Source of the DNA: an uncultured Pseudomonadota bacterium
GTDB taxonomy: Bacteria; Pseudomonadota; Gammaproteobacteria; Steroidobacterales; Steroidobacteraceae
Length of the DNA stretch: 50,409 nt
NCBI GenBank assembly: GCA_903858165.1
Contig: CAIOHZ010000148.1
Coordinates: 1 to 50,409 of the forward strand
Reading direction: 5' to 3'
Positions 31,018 through 39,060 of the stretch are shown here, in pieces. The first letter of the stretch is position 1; each line of letters opens with the position of its first letter. Below the pieces are notes generated by a model that worked only from the letters and a program-made list of their open reading frames with translations, was not told the origin of the DNA and searched no databases. The position numbers and the translations under genes were made by a program.

Positions 31018-32619
31018 ATGCGGGTCATCGGCGACTTGAGCAAGGCGAATGCACGCCGCCACCCGGACAAGGTGGCGCTGGTGCATGGGGAGCGCTCGCT
31101 CACCTATCTTGACCTCGAATTGCGCTCCAACCGGTTGGCCCATGCGTTGGCTGCCAGCGGGTTGCGGCCCGGTGACCGACTGGGCCTATTGGCCTGCAAT
31201 CATCTCGACTACGCCATCGTCACTCAGGGAGCTGCGAAGGCCGGTGTCCTGTTGGTACCGCTGAATTTTCGCTTGGCGCCTCGTGAACTGGCCATCGTCC
31301 TGCAGGATGCGCAGGTTTCCCTGCTGGTCACCGAGAATGACTTGGCCTCGTTATGGCAGCTGGCCTTGCACGAAGCCGGGCTCGCGTATTTGCCTGTCGT
31401 CTTGCTTGCCGATCAAGCAACGTCCTTGGTCAAAGCGCCGCTGGAGCCAGCAGCCACCTCGGCGGCGCGTTGGGCGGGGGCACGCCAGCTTGGCGATTGG
31501 CTAACAGCATTCCCCGAGACCCCGCCCAACCTTGAAGTCGATCCCGAGTCACCTTGCGCCATCATGTACACCAGTGGCACCACGGGGACGCCCAAGGGTG
31601 TGTTGGTGCCACACCGCGCGTACTTTCGCATGTACCTCGGCACAGCCATGGAAACCGGCCTGTCCCGGGACGACCGCTACCTCATGGCAGTGCCGATGTT
31701 TCATGCGGCCGGGCTCAATCTCATGCTCCACCAGTGCTTGTTCATGGGCGCTATGGGGGTCATTCACCGCGGTTCGCTGGACCCGTTACACCTGTTCGCT
31801 CTCATTGAAGCGGAGCGGCTGAGCATGGCGGTCTTGGTGCCTACGGTCATCGGGTTGCTCGCGCGCCATCCACATCGGCACGCTTTCAATCTGTCGTCCT
31901 TGCGCACCGTCTTTTACGGCTCCATGCCCATGCCGGCAGCGGTGCTCGCGGCGGCCCGCGAAGCGTTCCCTGAAGTGGAGTTTCACCAGATCTATGGTTC
32001 GACCGAGTCGGGGTTGCTAGGCGTGTTGCCGTGGTCTGACCACGCCACCCACGCCCACTGCACTGGACGCGAGGCCTTGTATAGCCATCTGCGTATCGTC
32101 GATGCCGCCGGTGCAGAGGTGGCGGATGGAGCCGTAGGCGAGGTGTTGGGCGCAGCCGCTGGCGGTATGCTCGCCTATTGGAACAACGCTGCTGCCACTG
32201 CGCAGCGTTTGCGCGACGGTTGGATTCACACCGGCGATCTCGCGCGACGTGAGGGCGGGGGCTACTTTACGTTGGTGGGCCGTGTCGAAGAGCTCATCAT
32301 CTCCGGTGGCGAGAACATTCATGCCACGGAAGTCGAACATATCCTAGCCAGCCACATGGCCGTACGCGAGGTGGCGGTGTTCGGCGTTCCCGATGAAAGC
32401 TATGGCGAGTTGGTTCATGCCGCCGTCGTCTTGCACGCGGGTGCTAAAGCCGATGAAGTCGCGCTCGACACCCATTGCCGTTCGCAGCTCGCCGCTTACA
32501 AGCGCCCACGCGCCTACCATTTTCTGGAAGCGTTGCCACGCAATGCCAGCGACAAAGTGCGCAAGGCCGCACTCCGTCAGGCGGCGGTGTCCGCTGTCGG
32601 TACTGGAGAGATGGAATGA
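31018..32619 (+). CDS. Acyl-CoA/aryl-CoA synthetase (AMP-forming)
   Basis: Adenylate-forming ligase of 533 residues that activates a carboxylic acid with ATP and CoA. Motifs in order: YTSGTTGTPKGVLVPH (P-loop), YGSTESGLLG, GWIHTGDLARREGGGYFTLVGRVEELIISGGENIHATEVE, and a C-terminal Lys in NASDKVRKAALR. No signal peptide. The ATG at 31018 has AAAGG/GTAGAG upstream; a frame extension of 20 codons has no support. The stop overlaps the ATG of the flavoprotein gene (ATGA). The neighbours (flavocytochrome, GMC dehydrogenase, racemase) point to an aromatic or terpenoid side-chain acid as substrate, but the binding pocket cannot be read here. Confidence 0.9.
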   Translation: MRVIGDLSKANARRHPDKVALVHGERSLTYLDLELRSNRLAHALAASGLRPGDRLGLLACNHLDYAIVTQGAAKAGVLLVPLNFRLAPRELAIVLQDAQVSLLVTENDLASLWQLALHEAGLAYLPVVLLADQATSLVKAPLEPAATSAARWAGARQLGDWLTAFPETPPNLEVDPESPCAIMYTSGTTGTPKGVLVPHRAYFRMYLGTAMETGLSRDDRYLMAVPMFHAAGLNLMLHQCLFMGAMGVIHRGSLDPLHLFALIEAERLSMAVLVPTVIGLLARHPHRHAFNLSSLRTVFYGSMPMPAAVLAAAREAFPEVEFHQIYGSTESGLLGVLPWSDHATHAHCTGREALYSHLRIVDAAGAEVADGAVGEVLGAAAGGMLAYWNNAAATAQRLRDGWIHTGDLARREGGGYFTLVGRVEELIISGGENIHATEVEHILASHMAVREVAVFGVPDESYGELVHAAVVLHAGAKADEVALDTHCRSQLAAYKRPRAYHFLEALPRNASDKVRKAALRQAAVSAVGTGEME

Positions 32620-34127
32620 ACCTTGAGCGTGTGCTGCCTCCGGGTGTTGGTGCGCGCACCTTCGATGTCGCTTTGGTGGCGCTGCGCGCCGTGGTCGGCG
32701 AAGCTCATGTCATCGCCGACGCCGAAGGACTGGTGCCCTATGGCCGCTTGATGCTGCCAGCCGAAGATTTCAACCATCAGCCCAGTGGCGTTGTGGCGCC
32801 CGCTTCTGTCGAAGAAATCCAAGCGATACTAAAAATCTGCGTGCATGCCCAAATCCCCCTGTGGACCGTTTCCACGGGGCGCAATTTTGGCTACGGCTCC
32901 GCGGCACCTGCCACGCGTGGGCAGATGGTGTTGGATTTGCGGCGCATGAACCGAATTCTGGAGGTGGATGCCGAGTTGGGCACAGCGCTGGTGGAGCCGG
33001 GCGTTACCTACCAGCAACTGCAGGACCACTTGCGCGCTCAGGGTATTCCACTATGGCTGGATTTTCCCGCACCGGGTCCGTTAGTCAGCCCCATGGGCAA
33101 TACGCTTGAACGTGGCGGTGGCCTCACGCCCTACGGCGACCACTTTGCGAACAGTTGCGGCATGGAAGTGGTGCTGTCGGATGGCACGTTACTGCGCACT
33201 GGCATGGGTGGTGTAAAAGGGACCAACACTTGGCAAGCCTTCAAGTATGGCTACGGGCCTTATCTGGATGGCTTGTTCACGCAGTCCAACTACGGCGTTG
33301 TTACCAAGCTCGGCCTGTGGTTGATGCCGGCGCCACCGGCGCACCGGACCTTCATGGTGCAGTGGCACCGCGACGATGACCTCGCTCGCGCCATCGATAC
33401 CATTCGTCCGCTGCGGCTCACCAACGTCATTCCGAATTTTGGCGTACTCGCCAATGCCACGCTGGTGCTTACCGGGCCGTGTCGGCGCGCCGAACTCTAT
33501 GACGGGCCGGGTGCCATTCCACAAGCCGTGGTAGAAAAAGCTGCCCGTGAACGTGGCTTGCCGCCGTGGGTCTATCTATTCTCGCTTTATGGGCGTCAGG
33601 AACAGATTGATTTAGATACGCCCTTCGTGACGCGTGAATTCGAGAAAGCCGGCGCCACGGTCATTCCGAACATACACGACCCCATGCAGTCGAACGAATT
33701 GTCGCTGCAGACTTTTTCCATCTTCAACTGGACCGGCGGCGGAGGGCTCGTTTGGTTCTCGCCTGTGGCGCCGACGCGGGGCGCTGACTGTGCGCTCCAG
33801 ACACAATTGGCGCGCGAAGTCATGGGGCGCTACGGCATCGACTTCATGACAGGGATGACGATCAATGGACGCGAAACCCTGAATGTGATGCCCATGGTCT
33901 ACGACCGCAGCGACGCCGCGAAGACGTTGGCAGCCCGCCGTTGCTACCACGAGCTTATTGATGTGTTCGCAGCGGCTGGCTATGGCTTCTACCGCACCGG
34001 CATCGGCTTCATGGACCACGTGGCTGCAGTGCACGGTGAGGCGAACCGCGCTGTGGCACAGCGTTTGAAGCACGCGCTCGACCCGGCTGGAATTCTGGCG
34101 CCCGGCAAGTCGGGGATTCATCCATGA
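32616..34127 (+). CDS. FAD-linked oxidase, p-cresol methylhydroxylase / eugenol hydroxylase flavoprotein subunit type
   Basis: Vanillyl-alcohol-oxidase family flavoprotein of 503 residues. The PCMH-type FAD domain shows GVVAPASVEEIQAILKIC, STGRNFGYGSAAPATRG, VLDLRRMNRILEVD, VEPGVTYQQLQDHL and SPMGNTLERGGGLTPYGDH. The C-terminal cap has NWTGGGGLVWFSPVAPTRG and ends LKHALDPAGILAPGKSG. Together with the adjacent cytochrome c it matches the two-subunit flavocytochromes that hydroxylate 4-alkylphenols at the benzylic carbon using water, passing electrons to heme. No signal peptide is seen on this chain, although the partner has one; in characterised enzymes the complex is periplasmic. ATGA overlaps at both ends couple it to the ligase and the cytochrome. 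Confidence 0.88.
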   Translation: MNLERVLPPGVGARTFDVALVALRAVVGEAHVIADAEGLVPYGRLMLPAEDFNHQPSGVVAPASVEEIQAILKICVHAQIPLWTVSTGRNFGYGSAAPATRGQMVLDLRRMNRILEVDAELGTALVEPGVTYQQLQDHLRAQGIPLWLDFPAPGPLVSPMGNTLERGGGLTPYGDHFANSCGMEVVLSDGTLLRTGMGGVKGTNTWQAFKYGYGPYLDGLFTQSNYGVVTKLGLWLMPAPPAHRTFMVQWHRDDDLARAIDTIRPLRLTNVIPNFGVLANATLVLTGPCRRAELYDGPGAIPQAVVEKAARERGLPPWVYLFSLYGRQEQIDLDTPFVTREFEKAGATVIPNIHDPMQSNELSLQTFSIFNWTGGGGLVWFSPVAPTRGADCALQTQLAREVMGRYGIDFMTGMTINGRETLNVMPMVYDRSDAAKTLAARRCYHELIDVFAAAGYGFYRTGIGFMDHVAAVHGEANRAVAQRLKHALDPAGILAPGKSGIHP

Positions 34128-34447
34128 GGACCAACTCGCTACGCCACGTACTGGCACCGGTGACACTGCGGGTGTGGCTCTGCTCAATCGTAGCGCTGGC
34201 ACCCAGCGCCAATGCACAGCAAGTAGTGCCATTATCCAGCCCGGCGGCTGTTTGGCGTGCTAGTTGTGGTTATTGTCATGAGCACGGCTTGGGCCCTGTC
34301 TTGTTCGGGCATTCCTTGCCAGCGGTGGCTATTGCGGCGGTGGTTCGGAACGGCGCGAGAGGCATGCCCGCGTTCCATCCTGCGGAAATTAGTCCGGCGG
34401 AGTTGTCTGCTCTGGCGGCGTGGGTGAGCGCGCAACCAGCGCGCTGA
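34124..34447 (+). CDS. Cytochrome c subunit of the flavocytochrome
   Basis: Small c-type cytochrome of 107 residues with a signal peptide (about residues 1-32, ending ANA|Q). CGYCH is the heme attachment motif and [10 protein letters not shown] supplies the likely distal Met. Size and position just after a PCMH-type flavoprotein identify it as the electron-accepting subunit (PchC-like). Its ATG overlaps the flavoprotein stop. The last 59 bases overlap, in convergent orientation, the 3' end of the histidine kinase gene on the other strand. Confidence 0.88.
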   Translation: MRTNSLRHVLAPVTLRVWLCSIVALAPSANAQQVVPLSSPAAVWRASCGYCHEHGLGPVLFGHSLPAVAIAAVVRNGARGMPAFHPAEISPAELSALAAWVSAQPAR

Positions 34448-37277
34448 GTGCCTCGCAAAGTTCGCGGTGAGCCGCGCTAACGCCTGGCCATTGGCGGCGC
34501 ACCGCGGCTAAATCGCCGGCGCGTGCGGCTTGCTCTGCATCACCGGCGAGCTCCGCCAATTGCTTGCCACCAAGACTCGAAGCGGAGGACCGCAAGGCAT
34601 GGAGTGCGCTCTCCGCTCCCGCCAGATCGCCACCGGCCACCGCTGCGTCAGCATCTGCCAAGGGTTGTAATGAATGCTCGAGAAAAAGTCGCGCCATCCG
34701 CTCGACAAGGCCAGGGCGACCTAATGCTGCTACCTCGGCTAATTGGTCGGCATCCAGCACTGGCATCGCTGTCGGATAGGAACGTGTCGAATGGCTGGCA
34801 GGACTGTCCGCATCCAGTGGCGGCACCAGCGAGTCAGCTTGTAGCGCCGCCAAAGCCCGGCGCACTCGGTCCAAAGCTTTTTGCAACTGGTCCAAGGTGA
34901 ACGGCTTGCTGACGAAATCCGTCATGCCCGCGGCCAAGCATTTTTCACGGTCCCCTTGCAGCGCGTTGGCGGTGAGCGCAACGATTGGCATGGCCGGCTG
35001 TCCGGCAGCTAGCTCTGCGGCGCGGATTTGCCTGGTGGCCTCATAGCCGTCGATTCCCGGCATCTGGCAGTCCATTAACAGCACATCGAATTTTTGTCGG
35101 GCCGCCTCCTCGACTGCCGCGTGTCCGTTGTCTACCGCTTCGGCCGTTACCCCGAGCACCTCGAGCATGCCGAGTGCCACTTCCTGATTGACGAGGCTGT
35201 CTTCCACCAGCAGTACCCGCAAGGGGCTCGCGTTTGCTGGAGTGACCCAAGCTGGTGTTGGCGCGACTTCGAGACCGCCGGTACGCCCCAGCACGCGCGC
35301 CAGACAAGCTTGCAAGCGTCCTTGTCGCACGGGCTTGGTCAGCCAGTCATCTACACCAGTGCGCAGATCGCGCTGTGTATTCAAGGTCATGTCGATGGAG
35401 GACAGCAGCACAATGCGTGCACCGCTACAGCGAGGATTCTGCCGCAGGCGGATGGCTGTCTGCTGGCCATCGAGCCCCGGCATGCGGTGGTCGAGCAAGA
35501 AGAGTTCGTAAGGGCGACCACGCTCGGCCGCGGCGACGCCCTCTTCGACAGCTGCCGAACCGTCGGCGACGACGGTAACCGCCATGTGCCAACTGGCCAG
35601 CAGCGTAGACAGAAACTCACGATTAGTGGCGTTGTCATCGGCGACGAGCACGCGTACATCGGCCAACAAGGGCTGTGTGGCTGCTATAGCGACGGCATTG
35701 GGAGGCAGGTTTGTAGCATCGTCGAAGGCCAGTTCGACGCGGAAGGTGGAGCCCACGCCGTAATCGCTGGTGACGCTGATGCGTCCACCCATCAAGCGAA
35801 CCAACTGCCGCGTGATGGCCAGCCCGAGGCCTGTGCCTCCATGGGCGCGGGTGGCAAAACTGTCCAACTGCGTGAACGCTTCGAAGACCCGCTGCAGTTG
35901 GTCGGTTGGAATGCCTGGACCCGTATCCCGCACTTCGAACACGACGCGGGCGAAGTCCACTGCGGTGGTGCTGTTGGGGTCCACGGGCGCGGCCCGCGCA
36001 TGGATGACCACTTCACCGCGGGCAGTGAATTTCACCGCATTGCCCGCCAAGTTCGTCAATACCTGCCGGACGCGCCCGCCATCCCCACGGACCCACGCGG
36101 GTAAGGCGGGGTCGAAGCGGCAAATCAGTTCCACTCCTTTCGCTTGGGCACGGGGCGCTAGCAGCTCACCTACTTCCTCGACCACGTCCGCCAGACAGAA
36201 GGCGTTCGTGCTGATATCCAGATGGCCTGCTTCGATCTTCGAGAAGTCGAGGATGTCGTTGATAATCTCCAGCAAGGACTCGCCGCTGCCACGAATGGTG
36301 GCGAGCAAGCGCCGCTGGCGCAAATCTAGACGCGTGCCTTCCAGTAGTTCAGCCATGCCCAGCACGCCATTCATGGGGGTGCGAATTTCATGGCTCATGC
36401 GGGCTAGAAAATCGCTCTTGGCACGGCTGGAACCCTCCGCATCAGCCAAGGCCTGGGCGAGGTAAGAAGTGCGTTCAGCCACTTGTTCTTCCAACCCGCG
36501 GCGTTGACTGGCAAGCCGTTCATCACGCGAGGCGATGGTATCGAGCATGCCGTTGAAGCGACGGTAGACGTCGCGGATTTCTGGGCTATCCTCTTCTTGC
36601 AGGCGGATGTCGTAGTTTTGACCGCGTTCGACTTGGTCCATGGCGGCAACGAGCTGCCTTAGCGGTGCGGTGATGGAACGCCGCAAACGGGCCGCGATGA
36701 ACAGGACTAGCACGCTGGCCAGCAGAATCGTGGCGGTCACACCGAGTACTAGCGATCGAAAACTTTCACGTACTTCCGCCGTGGAGGCGATGAGCCGCAG
36801 TTCCCCCAGCACTTGCCCATCCAGCAGCACCGGAGAACGCAGGTCGAGGTGGTCCGCGTCGAAATACCAATAGGGCTCGTTGGCAGAGCCTGATATCTCC
36901 TGCTGGAGAATCTGGTCGAGTTCGGCGCGAGTTACCGCCGTGTCGGCAGCGGCAAGACGTGCATCGCTGGCGACAAATTGCGCCAGCGCGCGGCCGGCCG
37001 GGTCCAGCAGTTCCGCATACAGGATGCCGGGTTCGCGGCCGAGACTGGAGAGTAATTCACGCGCTGCGTGCGGATCGGCGTATTCGATGGCAGCGACGGC
37101 GTTGGCCGCTGCAACGCGGGCAATTCCCAAGTTGCGCAGCACAAATTGTTCCCGGCCGTTCTGGTAGGCATGCCAGCCCAGCAGCGCGACTACCAAGACC
37201 AGCGCAGCGGCGGACGTCAGGCCGACGAGCAGGCGGATACGCAGCCGCAATGACCAATTGCCCATCTTGCCGTTCAT
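34389..37277 (-). CDS. CHASE8-type hybrid histidine kinase with two receivers and HPt
   Basis: Membrane sensor kinase of about 962 residues. Order: TM1 (16-38), periplasmic CHASE8-like domain ([39 protein letters not shown]), TM2 (about 179-200), HAMP, coiled coil, HisKA with [16 protein letters not shown] (about 290-305), HATPase with [10 protein letters not shown] and [13 protein letters not shown], receiver 1 ([22 protein letters not shown]), receiver 2 ([22 protein letters not shown]), and a C-terminal HPt with [12 protein letters not shown]. This is a BarA/GacS-like phosphorelay layout. The ATG at 37277 has GGGAGG 11 bases upstream. No partner response regulator is nearby, so it is an orphan kinase. 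The gene's last 59 bases overlap the cytochrome gene. Confidence 0.9.
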   Translation of the reverse strand: MNGKMGNWSLRLRIRLLVGLTSAAALVLVVALLGWHAYQNGREQFVLRNLGIARVAAANAVAAIEYADPHAARELLSSLGREPGILYAELLDPAGRALAQFVASDARLAAADTAVTRAELDQILQQEISGSANEPYWYFDADHLDLRSPVLLDGQVLGELRLIASTAEVRESFRSLVLGVTATILLASVLVLFIAARLRRSITAPLRQLVAAMDQVERGQNYDIRLQEEDSPEIRDVYRRFNGMLDTIASRDERLASQRRGLEEQVAERTSYLAQALADAEGSSRAKSDFLARMSHEIRTPMNGVLGMAELLEGTRLDLRQRRLLATIRGSGESLLEIINDILDFSKIEAGHLDISTNAFCLADVVEEVGELLAPRAQAKGVELICRFDPALPAWVRGDGGRVRQVLTNLAGNAVKFTARGEVVIHARAAPVDPNSTTAVDFARVVFEVRDTGPGIPTDQLQRVFEAFTQLDSFATRAHGGTGLGLAITRQLVRLMGGRISVTSDYGVGSTFRVELAFDDATNLPPNAVAIAATQPLLADVRVLVADDNATNREFLSTLLASWHMAVTVVADGSAAVEEGVAAAERGRPYELFLLDHRMPGLDGQQTAIRLRQNPRCSGARIVLLSSIDMTLNTQRDLRTGVDDWLTKPVRQGRLQACLARVLGRTGGLEVAPTPAWVTPANASPLRVLLVEDSLVNQEVALGMLEVLGVTAEAVDNGHAAVEEAARQKFDVLLMDCQMPGIDGYEATRQIRAAELAAGQPAMPIVALTANALQGDREKCLAAGMTDFVSKPFTLDQLQKALDRVRRALAALQADSLVPPLDADSPASHSTRSYPTAMPVLDADQLAEVAALGRPGLVERMARLFLEHSLQPLADADAAVAGGDLAGAESALHALRSSASSLGGKQLAELAGDAEQAARAGDLAAVRRQWPGVSAAHRELCEALSALVARSPTPPEQTTPPD

Positions 37278-37310
37278 TTCAGCGCAGGCCTCCCTGTAAA
37301 GCGGCCTAGC

Positions 37311-37321
37311 TCTATAATGGC
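37311..37321 (-). promoter_or_regulatory. Candidate promoter -10 of the hybrid kinase gene
   Basis: On the minus strand this reads GCCATTATAGA, with TATAGA as a -10 hexamer about 34 bases before the kinase ATG and upstream of its GGGAGG. On the plus strand the same bases read TATAAT. The ten bases GCCATTATAG recur in opposite orientation at 38381-38390. No clear -35 box. Confidence 0.35.
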
Positions 37322-37406
37322 ACGATGGACCCGTAGCTGCTTGTCCGGGCGCCAACTCTCATCATTGTCGACTTCGTGGCGCGTGTACTCATCCCGCAGC
37401 GCAGCG

Positions 37407-38378
37407 TTACAGCTGCAGCGCCCCCGTCAGTTCGCCCACGTGGCTGAAACCTTGCTCTTGCATATAGGCAGCGATGCCCGCATTGATGCGGCGGCAGCTG
37501 AACGGATCGTAAAAGAGCGAAGTCCCCACACCCACCGCCGTGGCGCCGGCCAGCAGGAACTCCACGGCATCGTTAGCGCTGCAAATGCCGCCCTGCCCGA
37601 TGATGGGGATGCCGTGCGCCTTCGTCACTTCGTAAACCTGCTTCACCTTCAGCAGCGCGATGGGCTTGATGGCGGGGCCGGACAGCCCGCCCTGCACATT
37701 GCCGATGACCGGGCGGCGCGTCTTCACGTCGATGGCCATGCCCATGACGGTGTTGATGACGGCGAACGCGTCAGCACCGGCTTCGAGACAAGCGCGGGCA
37801 TTTTCCTTGATGTCCGTCTGGTTGGGCGACAGCTTGATGATGAGCGGCTTCTGCGTAACGCTGCGGCAAGCGGCTACCACCTTCGCGCTCATCTCCGGGT
37901 AGTTGCCGAACTGCACGCCGCCTTCCTTGACGTTCGGGCAGGAGATGTTCACCTCAATAGCATCGATGGGGCTGTCGTCGAAGCGGCGCGTCACCTCTAC
38001 GTATTCTTCGATGGTACTGCCCGAAACATTCGCGAAGAACTTGGTCTCGGTGAAGTCGAGTTCCGGAAGGATGTGGCGTACCACGTGGTCCACGCCGGGG
38101 TTCTGCAGGCCGATGGCGTTGATCATGCCTTGAGCAGTTTCCGTGACCCGGTGCGGCGGGTTGCCGAGGCGCGGCTGGCCCGTGGTGCCCTTCAGCACGA
38201 TGGCGCCGACATCGCGGTTGGAGAAGCCCTCGATGCGCGTGTATTCCTCGCCGAAGCCGACGCAGCCGGACAGCAAGACAATGGGAGAGGCGAAATCCAG
38301 TCCGCAGAACTTCAGGCGGAGGGATTCGGGCGGGGAGCCGGGCGCGGTGAGCGCGGCGGGAGCGGGATGGGCAGCCAT
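37407..38378 (-). CDS. pyrD: Dihydroorotate dehydrogenase, class 1B-type catalytic subunit
   Basis: FMN enzyme oxidising dihydroorotate to orotate in pyrimidine synthesis, 323 residues. The soluble class 1 pattern is clear: no N-terminal membrane helix, VNISCPNVKEGG with the catalytic Cys that replaces the Ser of class 2, IKLSPNQTDI, NTVMGMAIDVKTRRP, GGLSGPAIKPIALL and GQGGICSANDAVEFLLAGA. NTVMGMAIDVxTRRP is typical of the PyrDB chain, which normally pairs with the iron-sulfur flavoprotein PyrK. No pyrK-like gene is in the window. A short extra N-terminus of Ala/Pro (about 18 residues) precedes the conserved part. The start codon is only six bases from a TATAAT box, and no ribosome site is visible. 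Confidence 0.92.
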   Translation of the reverse strand: MAAHPAPAALTAPGSPPESLRLKFCGLDFASPIVLLSGCVGFGEEYTRIEGFSNRDVGAIVLKGTTGQPRLGNPPHRVTETAQGMINAIGLQNPGVDHVVRHILPELDFTETKFFANVSGSTIEEYVEVTRRFDDSPIDAIEVNISCPNVKEGGVQFGNYPEMSAKVVAACRSVTQKPLIIKLSPNQTDIKENARACLEAGADAFAVINTVMGMAIDVKTRRPVIGNVQGGLSGPAIKPIALLKVKQVYEVTKAHGIPIIGQGGICSANDAVEFLLAGATAVGVGTSLFYDPFSCRRINAGIAAYMQEQGFSHVGELTGALQL

Positions 38379-38383
38379 GCGCC

Positions 38384-38391
38384 ATTATAGT
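38384..38391. promoter_or_regulatory. Symmetric bidirectional -10 element between pyrD and trmL
   Basis: The bases ATTATAGT read TATAGT on the plus strand (38386-38391) and TATAAT on the minus strand (38389-38384). Each hexamer ends five to six bases before a start codon, trmL ATG at 38398 and pyrD ATG at 38378. That is the distance from -10 to +1, so both transcripts should begin at or next to the A of ATG and be leaderless. Neither gene has a ribosome site. -35 boxes are poor on both sides. Confidence 0.55.
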
Positions 38392-38397
38392 GGTCCC

Positions 38398-38868
38398 ATG
38401 TTCCATCTCGTTCTCTTGCAGCCCCAGATTCCCCCGAACACGGGCAATGCCATCCGGCTGTGCGCCAACACCGGCTGCACGCTGCACCTAGTGCACCCGC
38501 TGGGCTTTTCCCTGCAAAGTCCCCACGTGCGCCGCGCCGGGCTCGACTACCACGAGCTGGCGCGTGTGCGCGAACATGCGGATTTTGCGGCTTGCTGGCG
38601 CTGGCTCGACGAAAACGGGGCGGGACGGCGCTATGCCGTGGAGACGGGTGGCGGGCGCCGGTATGACCAGGTGGCGTTTCAGCCCGGGGATGTGCTGGTG
38701 TTTGGCGCCGAGGGCCCGGGCATTGCGGCGGCAGACTTGGCGCGGTTTGCGCCGGAGGATGTGCTGCAACTCCCCATGCTGCCGGGAAACCGGAGCGTGA
38801 ACCTGTCCAACACGGTGGCCATCGTTGCCTATGAGGCATGGCGGCAGCAGGGGTTCAGCGGCGCCTGA
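38398..38868 (+). CDS. trmL: tRNA (cytidine/uridine-2'-O-)-methyltransferase
   Basis: SPOUT-class SAM methyltransferase that modifies the wobble position of leucine tRNAs, 156 residues (E. coli 157). Motifs: LLQPQIPPNTGNAIRLCANTG, LVHPLGFSL, DVLVFGAEGPGIAAADL and LPMLPGNRSVNLSNTVAIVAYEAWRQ, the deep-knot region. The ATG at 38398 is the only reasonable start; the frame is open upstream through pyrD on the opposite strand. It has no ribosome site and lies 19 bases from the divergent pyrD start, consistent with a leaderless message. A hairpin follows the gene at 38899. Confidence 0.95.
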   Translation: MFHLVLLQPQIPPNTGNAIRLCANTGCTLHLVHPLGFSLQSPHVRRAGLDYHELARVREHADFAACWRWLDENGAGRRYAVETGGGRRYDQVAFQPGDVLVFGAEGPGIAAADLARFAPEDVLQLPMLPGNRSVNLSNTVAIVAYEAWRQQGFSGA

Positions 38869-38898
38869 TTTGCCAATCGATTGCATGCGCCTTGGTGG

Positions 38899-38916
38899 TG
38901 TTGCGTGGGCGCAACA
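38899..38916. terminator. Hairpin downstream of trmL
   Basis: TGTTGCG-tggg-CGCAACA is a perfect 7-bp stem with a four-base loop, 30 bases after the trmL stop, followed by TTTCT. It is a weak intrinsic terminator candidate; it could equally be an operator for the TonB receptor gene 145 bases downstream. Confidence 0.4.
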
Positions 38917-38973
38917 TTTCTATGGTGCGCCGCAAAATAAGCGGGGTGATTTCCTTCCCAACGTCTGTGCGTA

Positions 38974-39006
38974 TTGACTGATGGTATAAAAAAACATACT
39001 TATAGT
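38974..39006 (+). promoter_or_regulatory. Candidate promoter of the TonB receptor operon
   Basis: TTGACT at 38974-38979 is a good -35, but the clear TATAGT (39001-39006) is 21 bases away, too far for a standard pair. GTATAAAAAAACATAC (38984-38999) has short inverted ends in this A/T-rich spacer. The stretch 38869-39060 holds no gene; this is its only promoter-like feature besides the hairpin at 38899. Confidence 0.3.
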
Positions 39007-39060
39007 AGATAGCTGACAGGTGCCGACCGGTACCGGGCTGCCGAGGGGGAACCTACGCTC

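Noticed and set aside
37317-38390. Plus-strand frame of 357 codons opposite pyrD, preceded by TATAAT
   Set aside because: The TATAAT box is interesting for antisense transcription, but the protein lacks any family feature and pyrD on the other strand is complete.
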